From Desulfosarcina sp. (GTDB lineage: Bacteria > Desulfobacterota > Desulfobacteria > Desulfobacterales > Desulfosarcinaceae): 14,023 nucleotides of DNA. The stretch covers positions 1 through 14,023 of the forward strand of contig DAOWNV010000039.1 in assembly GCA_030642405.1 (NCBI GenBank), in the 5' to 3' direction. The notes below the pieces were generated by a model. It did not search any database, had not been told where the DNA came from, and was given only the letters and a program-made list of their open reading frames with translations. Positions 1 to 7,706 of this stretch are shown here, one piece after another. The translations under genes and the position numbers were made by a program. Every line of letters begins with the position of its first letter. Position 1 is the stretch's first letter.

Positions 1-1125
1 GGACGCGTCAGGCCGGCAATCTATCAGTTCGGCAGCCAAGATAATCCCATGGCTCTGGATTCAGGTCATTGTCTGAGCCCAGTTGAGATTGCTTATGAGA
101 CCTACGGAACGCCGAATGAAGACCGCTCCAATACCATTTTAGTCTACCATGCTCTCTCGGGCGACCATCACGCCGCAGGGGTTTATGACCCCCATGATCG
201 CTACACGGGCTGGTGGGACGGCATGATCGGGCCCGGCAAAGCCTTTGATACGGACAAGTACTGGGTAATCTGCTCAAACGTCATCGGCGGCTGTAAGGGA
301 TCAACTGGGCCGGGCAGCATCAATCCTGAAACAAACGAACCTTACGGCCTGGCATTTCCCGTCGTTACCATCGGTGACATGGTGACTGCTCAAAAACATT
401 TGATGGATCATCTACAGGTTAAGCGGTTGTATTGCGTGGCAGGTGGCTCCATGGGTGGTTTCCAGGTGTTGGAGTGGACCCTTCGCTATCCGGATATGGT
501 TCGTTCTGCAATCTGTATTGCCTCGGCGGCTCGTCTTTCCACCCAGGCCATCGCCTTCAACGCGGTTGGCCGTAGCGCCATCACCCAGGACGCCAAATGG
601 CGGGAGGGAAAGTATGCAGCCGACGCCGGCCCGGAAAAGGGGTTGGCCATCGCCCGCATGGTCGGCCATATCACATACCTGTCCGAATTGCTTTTGGACA
701 AAAAATTCGGCAGGCGGTTGCAATCGGGCAACCGGCTGAGTTACAATTTTTCCAAGGAGTTCGCCATTGAATCCTACCTGGACCACAAAGGCAGTGCGTT
801 TACCAAGCGTTTCGATGCAAACAGTTATCTTTACATCACAAAGGCAATGGACTACTTCGACATTGCCAGAAGCTACGGCCCGTTAAAAAAAGCTTTTGCC
901 GGCACAACAGCACGCTATCTCTTCATTTCCTACTCCTCGGACTGGTTGTTTCCCACCTCTCAGAGCAAGGAAATAGTGTGTGCCCTGCTTTCGGGCGGCA
1001 AGTCCGTCTCTTTCATAGATATCGATTCACCTTACGGGCATGATGCATTCTTGCTGGAAGAAGAGAAATTGACACGTATCGTCCAGGGTTTTCTCAGCGG
1101 AGTAGCCAAAGAGGTGGTTTCATGA
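1..1125 (+). CDS. metX: Homoserine O-acetyltransferase MetX (5' partial)
   Basis: Transfers an acyl group (acetyl in most MetX enzymes) from acyl-CoA to homoserine, the activating step of methionine synthesis in the cytoplasm. The alpha/beta-hydrolase signature is clear: an AYETYG...HALSGD N-terminal block, the nucleophile elbow GGSMGG with its serine codon at 448-450, an aspartate in SSDWLFP near the C-terminus and the catalytic histidine in YGHDAF. The frame is open to base 1 with no stop, and the residues before the first ATG (49) still match the family N-terminus (QFGSQDNPMALDSG), so I take the gene as entering from the left rather than starting at 49. The stop overlaps the metW start (ATGA), which implies translational coupling. 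Acetyl versus succinyl specificity cannot be decided by eye. Confidence 0.93.
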   Translation, partial: GRVRPAIYQFGSQDNPMALDSGHCLSPVEIAYETYGTPNEDRSNTILVYHALSGDHHAAGVYDPHDRYTGWWDGMIGPGKAFDTDKYWVICSNVIGGCKGSTGPGSINPETNEPYGLAFPVVTIGDMVTAQKHLMDHLQVKRLYCVAGGSMGGFQVLEWTLRYPDMVRSAICIASAARLSTQAIAFNAVGRSAITQDAKWREGKYAADAGPEKGLAIARMVGHITYLSELLLDKKFGRRLQSGNRLSYNFSKEFAIESYLDHKGSAFTKRFDANSYLYITKAMDYFDIARSYGPLKKAFAGTTARYLFISYSSDWLFPTSQSKEIVCALLSGGKSVSFIDIDSPYGHDAFLLEEEKLTRIVQGFLSGVAKEVVS

Positions 1126-1742
1126 ATACACAGTATGTGAACCGTCTGAGCCGTACCGACCGCGACGTGATTTTTACCCTTGTCCCCAATGGAGCAAAAG
1201 TGCTGGATCTGGGCTGCGGTGATTGCAGCCTGCTCAACGAGTTGGTATCTAAAAAGGGTATCCGTGGGACCGGATTGGACATTGACGGCATGCAACTGGT
1301 CAACGGTCTATCTTTCGGATTGAATGTCTATCAGGGTGACCTCAATGAAGGTCTTTCCGACTTTCCCGACAGATCCTACGACTATGTGATCCTCAACCAG
1401 ACACTCCAGGTGGTAAAAAATCCTCCCATGGTTATCGAAGAGATGCTTCGCATCGGTCAACACGGGATTGTCGGCTTTCCCAACTTCTCTCAATGGCGGC
1501 TCAGAAAAGGGTTGTTTTTCGGCGGTCGTGCACCCAAGTCGGCCGCTCTGCCCTTTGAATGGTATAACACCCCCAACATTCGTGTGCTCTCCATACTGGA
1601 CTTTTTCGATTTCTGTCGCGTCCAAGGTATTACCATAGAGCAAAAGCGATACCTCATTGGAAGCCGCTGGGTGCGCTCAGCCATGTGGAGTTGGGCAACC
1701 AACCTGATGGCGCACATCGGCTTGTTTGTCATCACAAAGTAA
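1122..1742 (+). CDS. metW: Methionine biosynthesis protein MetW
   Basis: A 206-residue protein with a class I SAM-dependent methyltransferase fold. The glycine-rich motif VLDLGCGDCSLL lies at residues 27-38, and the acidic end of the second strand is GTGLDID at 49-55. The following DYVILNQTLQ and FPNFSQWRLR blocks are typical of MetW. The ATG overlaps the metX stop by four bases, and metX-metW adjacency is the usual arrangement in proteobacteria. There MetW is thought to assist MetX in homoserine acylation; its own methylation substrate is not established. Length is normal for the family and the gene looks intact. No terminator hairpin was seen in the short gap before the convergent small gene downstream. 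Confidence 0.93.
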   Translation: MNTQYVNRLSRTDRDVIFTLVPNGAKVLDLGCGDCSLLNELVSKKGIRGTGLDIDGMQLVNGLSFGLNVYQGDLNEGLSDFPDRSYDYVILNQTLQVVKNPPMVIEEMLRIGQHGIVGFPNFSQWRLRKGLFFGGRAPKSAALPFEWYNTPNIRVLSILDFFDFCRVQGITIEQKRYLIGSRWVRSAMWSWATNLMAHIGLFVITK

Positions 1743-1777
1743 ATTGCTTCTCTTGAACTATAGTCAATGGCAGGGGA

Positions 1778-2029
1778 TTACAAAACCCGCTTCACGGTAC
1801 GTTTGAAGAAGCCGGTGATCTTTCTGGCCGGCCAAGCCGCTGCTGACCATCCGATAGCCATTATCATCACCCACACCATGGCTTCACCGCCCTGGCTCAT
1901 GTTTCGCCCCTGGGTCAACATAGGGCCTATGAAAATCGCACATAGAAAACCAGCGGCAACCCTCCAGGCATCGTCTGAAAAAAGGAGATAAAAGAAAATA
2001 TAGGACAAAGTAAGTTGGCGTTTTTTCAT
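1778..2029 (-). CDS. Small two-helix membrane protein, unknown function
   Basis: An 83-residue protein that I do not recognise. It has a basic N-terminus (MKKR), two hydrophobic stretches at about residues 23-39 and 50-67, and a basic C-terminal tail (RKITGFFKRTVKR). This suggests a helical hairpin in the inner membrane with both ends in the cytoplasm. A good ribosome binding site (AAGGAAG, about five bases before the ATG) on the minus strand supports real translation. The plus-strand reading of the same DNA is basic and low in structure, so the minus strand is the better choice. It converges on metW and diverges from the J-domain gene; neither neighbour suggests a role. Confidence 0.6.
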   Translation of the reverse strand: MKKRQLTLSYIFFYLLFSDDAWRVAAGFLCAIFIGPMLTQGRNMSQGGEAMVWVMIMAIGWSAAAWPARKITGFFKRTVKRVL

Positions 2030-2151
2030 TCTTCTTCCTTGGTCATCAATGGAAATTGGATCGTAAATTATAAGTTTTTTATCTTCGGGTCAAGGCTCCA
2101 ATTGACACCAAGGTGGTTTTTTCTTATGTTTAGCCGACCTTCAAACGAAAG

Positions 2152-2772
2152 ATGGCAATGGATATACAGGAAAGTTTCAAGATCCTGGGATTGGACGGGA
2201 ATGCGAATGCTGAACAGGCAAAACGAGCCTACAGGTCACAGGTTCGTCAGTGGCATCCTGACAAGTTCCCCGAAAAATCGACCGAAAAATACGGTGCTGA
2301 AGAGCAGCTGAAATGCATCAATATTGCCTATGACCGTGTTAAAGCGTATCTGAAAAGCCATCATGTGGGATCTGACTCAAATATCAAGCCCTCTTCGCCT
2401 TCCTCGCATCCAAAAACCGGTCAAGATCCAACTCCGGCCCCCAAAAAAACAAAAACCCGTTCTTGGATCGATCATCTTTTTACAACGTTAAACGCATTTG
2501 GGAACTCCCCTGCCCCTCCATCATCAAAATCAACGAAAGGTCGGACATACAGGCGAAAAACATTCAATCAGATTTTGACGGAAACCACCGGTGGGCGACT
2601 ACCAAAAAAGCAGTCTATTTCACGAAATTCGGGGGGTAAACCGTCTCGTCCGGCTTCAGAATATGGGCGACACAGGCACAAGGGTAGCACGATTGGTACA
2701 GTGGGCAATGCTAAAAACCCGGGGCCGGTCAAACCGGTAGAGCGGATTAAAGGAATCGGCAAACACAGATAA
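2152..2772 (+). CDS. J-domain (DnaJ-like) protein with basic disordered tail
   Basis: A 206-residue protein whose first 70 or so residues form a J domain: helix I (IQESFKILGL), helix II rich in K/R (AEQAKRAYRSQVRQW), the invariant HPD at residues 35-37 and a helix III ending KAYLKSHH. The HPD loop is what stimulates the ATPase of an Hsp70 partner such as DnaK. The rest (about 75-206) is rich in Ser, Pro, Lys, Arg and Gly and looks disordered. There is no G/F region, zinc finger or C-terminal substrate domain, so this is a type III J protein rather than DnaJ itself. ATG codons at 2152 and 2158 are both possible and neither has a strong ribosome binding site. No chaperone gene is adjacent, and the client is unknown. 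Confidence 0.8.
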   Translation: MAMDIQESFKILGLDGNANAEQAKRAYRSQVRQWHPDKFPEKSTEKYGAEEQLKCINIAYDRVKAYLKSHHVGSDSNIKPSSPSSHPKTGQDPTPAPKKTKTRSWIDHLFTTLNAFGNSPAPPSSKSTKGRTYRRKTFNQILTETTGGRLPKKQSISRNSGGKPSRPASEYGRHRHKGSTIGTVGNAKNPGPVKPVERIKGIGKHR

Positions 2773-2800
2773 CTCCAACATTGGGGATAAATCACGGCCC

Positions 2801-4260
2801 TTAATCATTTTTAAAAGACTGTAACAGGGCTACCATCAGTTGCCACACCTTCCCTACCGATGGCAAATAAAGCCGTTCAGATGGAGAATGTGGGTTTTCT
2901 ATGGTTGGCCCCAAAGAGATCATATCCATCCCAGGGCATAGGTTGCCGATTACGCCGCATTCCAGCCCTGCGTGCATGATCTGGATCGTTGGATCGACTT
3001 CGAACAACCCACGATACAGTTTCGTACAACGCTTGAGCAACATGGATTCCCGGCACATCGGCCATGGAGGATAACCGATTTCCGTATTGACCGTAGCTCC
3101 GGCAAGGCGTCCTACGGCCTCCACTGTCTTGCAGACTGCATCGAGCCTGGAAGGCACCGAACTTCGTTGACTTGATGTCACAACCAACTCTTTGTCTTGG
3201 ATCTTGACCATGGCCAGGTTGGCCGATGTTTGAACCGTCATTGGATCATCACTGTCCATTTCGATCGGTCCGCTGGGCATTGCCATCAACAGATTCACTA
3301 TCTGAGCGGAATCCGATTCGCTTACACCCCAAGTACCTTTTTCTACCGGTCCCTTTTTATCAATATGGATCTTCAATCCCTGTTCAACCGTTAAAAACTC
3401 ATGTTGAATGGTATCTGCCATGGCCTCCATGGTTGAAAACGAATCATCTACCTGATCTCGGCGGAAAGCAACAACAGCCTCACATGCTCGTGGAATCACA
3501 TTTCTCCCCGTCCCCCCACCTAATTCCACGAATTCCAAAGGAACTTTCTGTATGGCGGCGATCAAGATACGGGCCATTACCTTGTTGGCATTGGCACGGT
3601 GTTTGGCAATATCGATTCCACTGTGCCCTCCTTTCATTCCCTTTGCAAAAAGGCTGATCAATTCATACGCCTCATCCAGTTGATTACAATCCAATGACTT
3701 TTTAAAAGTAGTATCTCTACCGCCCGCACACCCGACCACAAATACCCCCTCATCTTCCGAATCCAGGTTGACTAGGATCTTTCCCGAAACAAGGGAAGCA
3801 TCCATATCTTTTACCCCGTTCAAACCGGTCTCCTCGTCCACCGTGAACAGCAGTTCCAAGCAGAAGACGGGTGAGAGACATGGGGACTGTCGACAAGGGC
3901 AAGAGCTATGGCAACGGCGATGCCATTATCGGCGCCCAGCGTTGTTTCCCGGGCGGAAAGCCATGGGCCGTCATGCACGAGCTTAATTGGGTCTTTTGCA
4001 AAGTCGTGATCGGAACCCTCCCGTTTTTCACAAACCATGTCCATATGACCTTGAAGAATGATAACAGGCGCTTTTTCGAAATCTTCAGTAGCAGGAACCT
4101 GTATCACCAGGTTTCCAGTCGCATCCGTTTGGATACCAAAGCCTCTTTTTTTCGCCCACTGTTGCAACCACAGGGAAATCTTTTCTTCTTTTTTTGAACA
4201 TCTTGGAATACGGCTGATTTTTCCAAATAGATCAACTACGTAAAGGGTTGCACTGTCCAT
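2801..4260 (-). pseudogene. pepD: Aminoacyl-histidine dipeptidase (PepD-like, M20 family), frameshifted
   Basis: Two overlapping minus-strand frames together make a full-length (about 485 residues) M20 zinc dipeptidase, which cleaves Xaa-His and similar dipeptides in the cytoplasm. The first frame (from 4260) carries the metal ligands of GHMDMV (His72, Asp74) and GADNG (Asp111). The second carries the catalytic and metal glutamates of DEETG, an NLDSED block and the C-terminal HAGLECG. The frame is lost at 3860-3867, in the HP-LELLFTVDEETG joint: after the HPS codons there are five extra bases (or one missing) before LELLF. No canonical slippery heptamer is present, so programmed frameshifting is unlikely. 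All metal and catalytic residues survive, which means either a recent mutation or a sequence error. A strong AAGGAGG lies seven bases before the ATG at 4260. Confidence 0.85.
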
Positions 4261-4386
4261 TAACAGGCCTCCTTAGGTGTGCTGCCCGTACATTAAAAAG
4301 AGGGGTTCAGATTTGAATGAAACGGACGATAATCAAGATAGTACCCAAATGCTTTAATAATCATAGCAGCGAATCATGGACGCATC

Positions 4387-4554
4387 ATGAGCACCAAATT
4401 ACTGGCAATTATCGCTTTCTTGTTTTTTATGTTCTGGAAAAAGAACTCAGATAGTTTTTTGTTGTTTTGCGCTCTTTTTACTGCCGGCCTTTCTATTTGT
4501 GTCTTCATCTACCGGCTGGAAAATACCACATCGGTTATAGAAAAAGATGAATAG
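4387..4554 (+). CDS. Possible 55-residue two-helix membrane microprotein
   Basis: A short open frame from ATG 4387 to TAG 4552-4554. It encodes 55 residues with two hydrophobic segments (about 5-17 and 24-42) separated by a short polar turn (KKNSDS), followed by a charged tail ending IEKDE. The hairpin-like pattern of hydrophobic and polar runs is what a real small membrane protein would show, and it fills the gap between two minus-strand genes. Against it, the ribosome binding site is weak. I do not recognise a family, and no function is assigned. Confidence 0.45.
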   Translation: MSTKLLAIIAFLFFMFWKKNSDSFLLFCALFTAGLSICVFIYRLENTTSVIEKDE

Positions 4555-4582
4555 ACACCAACACGGCAATATTGAAACAGCG

Positions 4583-5383
4583 TCAGTGTCTTTTATCGAG
4601 ACAATTTACGATCGCTTTACAATTTCCAGGAACAGCAACCAGCAAATGCTCTTCTATTCGCTCTCCGTTTAGGTAATCGTTCAGGTAAAACTTTTCACCA
4701 CAGGTTTTATACAACCGTCCACCTGCCGCCTCAACGATCATTCGTGTAGCGGCAAGATCCTGAAAGGACTCGTTGGCCGTAATCGCCGTGTCTGCCCGTC
4801 CCATGGCTACGTAACACAAGTGTGCACCTGTACAGCCCAGATTCCTGACCTTTCCGGGAAACCTGAAATCATAGTGCTGATGGAACCTGGAAAAAATAAA
4901 CATCAGGCTTTCATCATCAATGGCCCGATCATCGGCCATCTGTATTCGTTTATCCCCCCAAAAAGCTTCTCCTCCGGCCCGGGCATGAAACAGGTCACCT
5001 GTGGCCGGCATATAAAATGCGCCGAATACCGGCCAAAAATTTTCTAACAGTGCCAAAGACATCCCCCAAATGGGGATACCTGCCTGATAATTATCCACAC
5101 CGTCTATGGGGTCGAAAATCCATAGATATCGTTTGCTGTCATGGGTGTACTCCGTGTTAAGAGCTCTGTTGGTAAACATCCTGTGGTCTGGATAGTGCTT
5201 GTCTATGGCATTTCGAAAGCACTGGCTAATCTGCAATTCAGCTTTGGTGACCAGCCCTTCGTCAAACTTAACCTGTCTCTTGCCTTTACCGAAGCTTTCC
5301 ATTGCTGCCTGGCCTGCATTTCGAATCGAATCGATGGCAAAAGCGGTTAAAGCTTCTATCCCGTGGATAGGTACGTGTGTCAT
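4583..5383 (-). CDS. Inositol monophosphatase family protein, divergent
   Basis: A 266-residue protein of the Mg-dependent, lithium-sensitive phosphatase fold (inositol monophosphatase, FBPase, CysQ). The metal site motif WIFDPIDGVDNY is at residues 88-99 with Asp91 and Asp94, and the second signature is FQDLAATRMIVEAAGG at 207-222, where Asp209 takes the place of the WD aspartate. Two points differ from the family: the usual Trp of WDxAAG is Gln, and the GEE motif before the DPIDG block is not recognisable (the region reads TNRALNTEY). Substrate is therefore uncertain: inositol phosphate, another sugar phosphate, or altered activity. The start at 5383 is supported by AGGAGG four bases upstream. 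A hairpin with a T-rich tail lies in its leader. Confidence 0.82.
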   Translation of the reverse strand: MTHVPIHGIEALTAFAIDSIRNAGQAAMESFGKGKRQVKFDEGLVTKAELQISQCFRNAIDKHYPDHRMFTNRALNTEYTHDSKRYLWIFDPIDGVDNYQAGIPIWGMSLALLENFWPVFGAFYMPATGDLFHARAGGEAFWGDKRIQMADDRAIDDESLMFIFSRFHQHYDFRFPGKVRNLGCTGAHLCYVAMGRADTAITANESFQDLAATRMIVEAAGGRLYKTCGEKFYLNDYLNGERIEEHLLVAVPGNCKAIVNCLDKRH

Positions 5384-5404
5384 TTGACCTCCTGTTGTTC
5401 TTTA

Positions 5405-5434
5405 CAAAATAAAACAGCCGGCACACAGGCCGGC
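5405..5434 (-). terminator. Hairpin with T-rich tail upstream of the phosphatase gene
   Basis: GCCGGC at 5417-5422 and again at 5429-5434 form a six-base-pair GC stem with a six-base loop. On the minus strand it is followed by TGTTTTATTTT. It can end transcripts from the FmdB-type gene. It sits only about 20 bases before the phosphatase start, so it could instead be a leader attenuator for that gene. Confidence 0.5.
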
Positions 5435-5579
5435 ATAGATAACAGGTCGTAAGGGGCGGATTCTTTTAGATAGGGGTGGACGGAAATAAAGCGTTGCAGA
5501 CGCAATCAGCTTGTATCTCCGATCTCTGTAGATATTTCACCCCTCTTTTATTAGAGTATAGTAAAGGTGGGAAAAGCGG

Positions 5580-5762
5580 CTATTTTTTCGTAGAGGAATA
5601 TCCGTCAGCGTACCAGCCTCCACCTTTCAATTCAAAGCTGCATGGGGACATTATTTTCTTGGCTTTCCCATGACATTCGGGGCACTCAACCGTTTTGGTG
5701 TCCATCTGAACCAATTCTTCGGTAACATGGCCACATTTGCACTGGAACTCGTAAACCGGCAT
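5580..5762 (-). CDS. FmdB-type zinc-ribbon protein
   Basis: A 60-residue protein starting MPVYEFQC, the typical opening of the FmdB regulatory-protein family (putative zinc ribbons, often annotated as transcriptional regulators without firm proof). The metal-binding cysteines are Cys8 and Cys10 in CKCG and Cys27 and Cys30 in CPEC. The first knuckle is CxC rather than the usual CxxC. The tail FELKGGGWYADGY matches the family's GxGWY end. I place the start at the ATG 5762-5760, not the TTG just before it, because AAGGA lies seven bases upstream and the product then begins MPVYEF. It is probably a single-gene transcript, since a hairpin separates it from the phosphatase gene downstream. Confidence 0.85.
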   Translation of the reverse strand: MPVYEFQCKCGHVTEELVQMDTKTVECPECHGKAKKIMSPCSFELKGGGWYADGYSSTKK

Positions 5763-5878
5763 CAATCTATCCTTTCCGTCTCGCCCAATCGGTTCGCTTA
5801 CCGCTAAGGATTGGGGATGAAAATAATTCCCAGTAATTAATAAAAGTCACAATCCTAAAGATTGGGAAGTTATCCTTT

Positions 5879-5969
5879 TCGGCAATAATTTAGTTCCGTT
5901 TTTCAATCCTGTCAAGCCTTGATTACAGGGTAACCACATTTAGAGACCATGATGGAAAATTATTGCCGA
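5879..5969. repeat. 13-base inverted repeat enclosing 65 bases in a gene-free stretch
   Basis: TCGGCAATAATTT (5879-5891) is repeated in exact inverted form, AAATTATTGCCGA (5957-5969). The enclosed DNA holds a smaller nested palindrome (TCAAG-C-CTTGA). It lies between the FmdB-type gene and the protease terminator, with no open frame of note. It could be a small non-autonomous element, a structured RNA or a regulatory site; the sequence alone does not decide. Confidence 0.5.
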
Positions 5970-5979
5970 CTCCTTTAAA

Positions 5980-6022
5980 AACATCGGCAGACCCTGAATA
6001 GTTACCAGGGTCTGCCGATGTT
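5980..6022 (-). terminator. Rho-independent terminator of the HtrA protease gene
   Basis: A perfect inverted repeat has arms 5981-5996 (ACATCGGCAGACCCTG) and 6006-6021, extending by one A-T pair, with a nine-base loop. It starts about 20 bases after the protease stop codon. On the minus strand it is followed by a short T run (TTTTTAAAG). This is the clearest terminator in the window. Confidence 0.9.
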
Positions 6023-6044
6023 CACAGCTCTCAAACGGTTTTGA

Positions 6045-7484
6045 TCATCGCTCTATCTTGACAACCACATACCCGGCATTACGTCGTTTGACCAGAAGTT
6101 TTATGATTTTGTCGTTCTTGTTTTTTTTCATCAGGGAGGCGAAATCATTGCGGTCTTTCACGGTTTTGTGATTAATTTCCTTGATAATATCCCCTTGGCG
6201 TACATCCGCTTTTTGGGCATCGCTGCCGTCCGTGACGTCCGTAACCAACACACCGTTTTCATTTCCGTCGATACCGAAGCGACGTGCAATGTCCGAGTTC
6301 AAATTCGTCACCTCAATACCCAGTTCATCATTGTCCCGTTTTTTAGATGCAATGACCTTTTCATCGTCGTCTCTTTTAGACAAAGTCACCGTGACACTCT
6401 TTTTTCTCCCGTCCCGGATCAGATCAATCTTGGTTTTATGCCCAACAGAAGTATTGGCGATCATGGAAGAAAGCTCTCGACCGGTAGCCACGCGTTTATC
6501 ATCGACAAATAAAATAATATCATTGACCTTGATGCCGGCCTTATCCGCCGGATCCCCTTCGAAAACCTGTGTCACAAGAACACCCTTTTCAGCCTCCAGA
6601 CCGTAATAGTCCGCAAGTTCCGGTGTAAGATCCTGAATTCCTACACCCAGCCATCCGCGAGTCACCTCTCCTTTATCCTTCAGTTGGTCGATGATACCCT
6701 TGGCCAGATTGATGGGAATGGCGAAACCGATACCCTGCCCACTGGCGATTATGGCCGTATTGATTCCTATCACTTCGCCATCCATATTGAGCAACGGCCC
6801 TCCACTGTTTCCAGGGTTGATGGAAGCGTCAGTCTGAATAAAATCATCATACGGTCCTGAACCGATGATTCGCCCCTTGGCGCTCACGATTCCGGCTGTG
6901 ACCGTCTGTTCCAGACCAAATGGGCTTCCGATCGCCACAACCCAGGTCCCTACCTTTAATTTTTCTGAATCACCCAGTTCAAGAGGGCGAAGAGCCTTCG
7001 ATCCTTTGATCTTAATCAAAGCCAAATCCGTCTTTGGATCGCGTCCCACCAGTTCGGCATCGAATTCTTTGTCGTTGGACAAAATCACTTTGATTTGATG
7101 GGCGTCTTCAATTACATGGTTGTTGGTAACGATAAAACCTTCGTTATCGATGACAAATCCTGATCCGAGGCTCCGCTGTTTAAAATCACGCTGTTGCCCG
7201 TCTCCATGGGGCGATCCGAAAAACTCGTCGAAAGGATTCCGGTTACCACCAAACGGACTTCCGAAAAAATGTCTAAAAACAGGACTCCCACCTTTGATCG
7301 TTTTGACGGTACGGATGTTTACCACACCGGGTTTAACCGCCTCAGCCAGGTCACTGAAGCTTTCCGGGGCGGAAAATGCGTGTGCATTTTTGCCGATCGG
7401 TGTTGCACAAAGCAAAAAAGTTGCTATTCCATAAAGCAAAAATAAAATAAAAATGGGATGAAGTCTTTTGTTGGACACGGCCAT
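6045..7484 (-). CDS. htrA: Periplasmic serine protease, HtrA/Do family (DegP/DegQ-like)
   Basis: A 479-residue protein of the Do family, which degrades or holds misfolded proteins in the cell envelope. Residues 1-36 form a signal peptide (basic start, hydrophobic core, NAHA-F cleavage site). The trypsin-like domain has the complete triad: His123 in TNNHVIEDA, Asp153 in KTDLALIKI and Ser227 in GNSGGPL. Two PDZ domains follow at about 278-370 (GWLGVGIQDL) and 385-475 (LGIEVTNL), the standard Do layout, and length is normal. The Q-linker-like stretch at 65-100 is rich in Gly, Phe and Pro. AAGGAGG lies six bases before the ATG, a promoter is visible upstream and a strong terminator downstream, so it is a single-gene unit. 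DegP versus DegQ cannot be told apart by eye. Confidence 0.95.
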   Translation of the reverse strand: MAVSNKRLHPIFILFLLYGIATFLLCATPIGKNAHAFSAPESFSDLAEAVKPGVVNIRTVKTIKGGSPVFRHFFGSPFGGNRNPFDEFFGSPHGDGQQRDFKQRSLGSGFVIDNEGFIVTNNHVIEDAHQIKVILSNDKEFDAELVGRDPKTDLALIKIKGSKALRPLELGDSEKLKVGTWVVAIGSPFGLEQTVTAGIVSAKGRIIGSGPYDDFIQTDASINPGNSGGPLLNMDGEVIGINTAIIASGQGIGFAIPINLAKGIIDQLKDKGEVTRGWLGVGIQDLTPELADYYGLEAEKGVLVTQVFEGDPADKAGIKVNDIILFVDDKRVATGRELSSMIANTSVGHKTKIDLIRDGRKKSVTVTLSKRDDDEKVIASKKRDNDELGIEVTNLNSDIARRFGIDGNENGVLVTDVTDGSDAQKADVRQGDIIKEINHKTVKDRNDFASLMKKNKNDKIIKLLVKRRNAGYVVVKIER

Positions 7485-7553
7485 TGTAATCCTCCTTGTG
7501 TCATATAAAAACCGTAATAAGAATACTTTAGCACTGATTTCCTGAATGATGAT

Positions 7554-7581
7554 ATTATAGTTCAGCCGTGTTACTGCACAA
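7554..7581 (-). promoter_or_regulatory. Candidate sigma-70 type promoter for the HtrA protease
   Basis: On the minus strand TTGTGC (7581-7576) and a perfect TATAAT (7559-7554) are separated by 16 bases. The -10 lies about 70 bases before the protease ATG. The -35 matches only its first three bases well, so the call rests mainly on the -10 and position. Confidence 0.45.
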
Positions 7582-7706
7582 TGACGTGAACATTACCAAT
7601 TGATCATGTTGTGGTCAAAATCAGAAACCATGATTCATAGTAAAGGTGTGATCGAAATAACAACTGCGAGTGGATGTAGAAGTTTAAAAACGGTAGGGCA
7701 GCTCTT

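Noticed and set aside
3226..3657. 143-codon plus-strand frame opposite the dipeptidase
   Set aside because: It lies wholly antisense to the conserved M20 domain and its composition (many Pro, His and Ser) is that of a shadow frame.
5476..5673. 65-codon plus-strand frame in front of and across the FmdB-type gene
   Set aside because: It overlaps the conserved zinc-ribbon gene on the other strand and has no ribosome binding site or motif.
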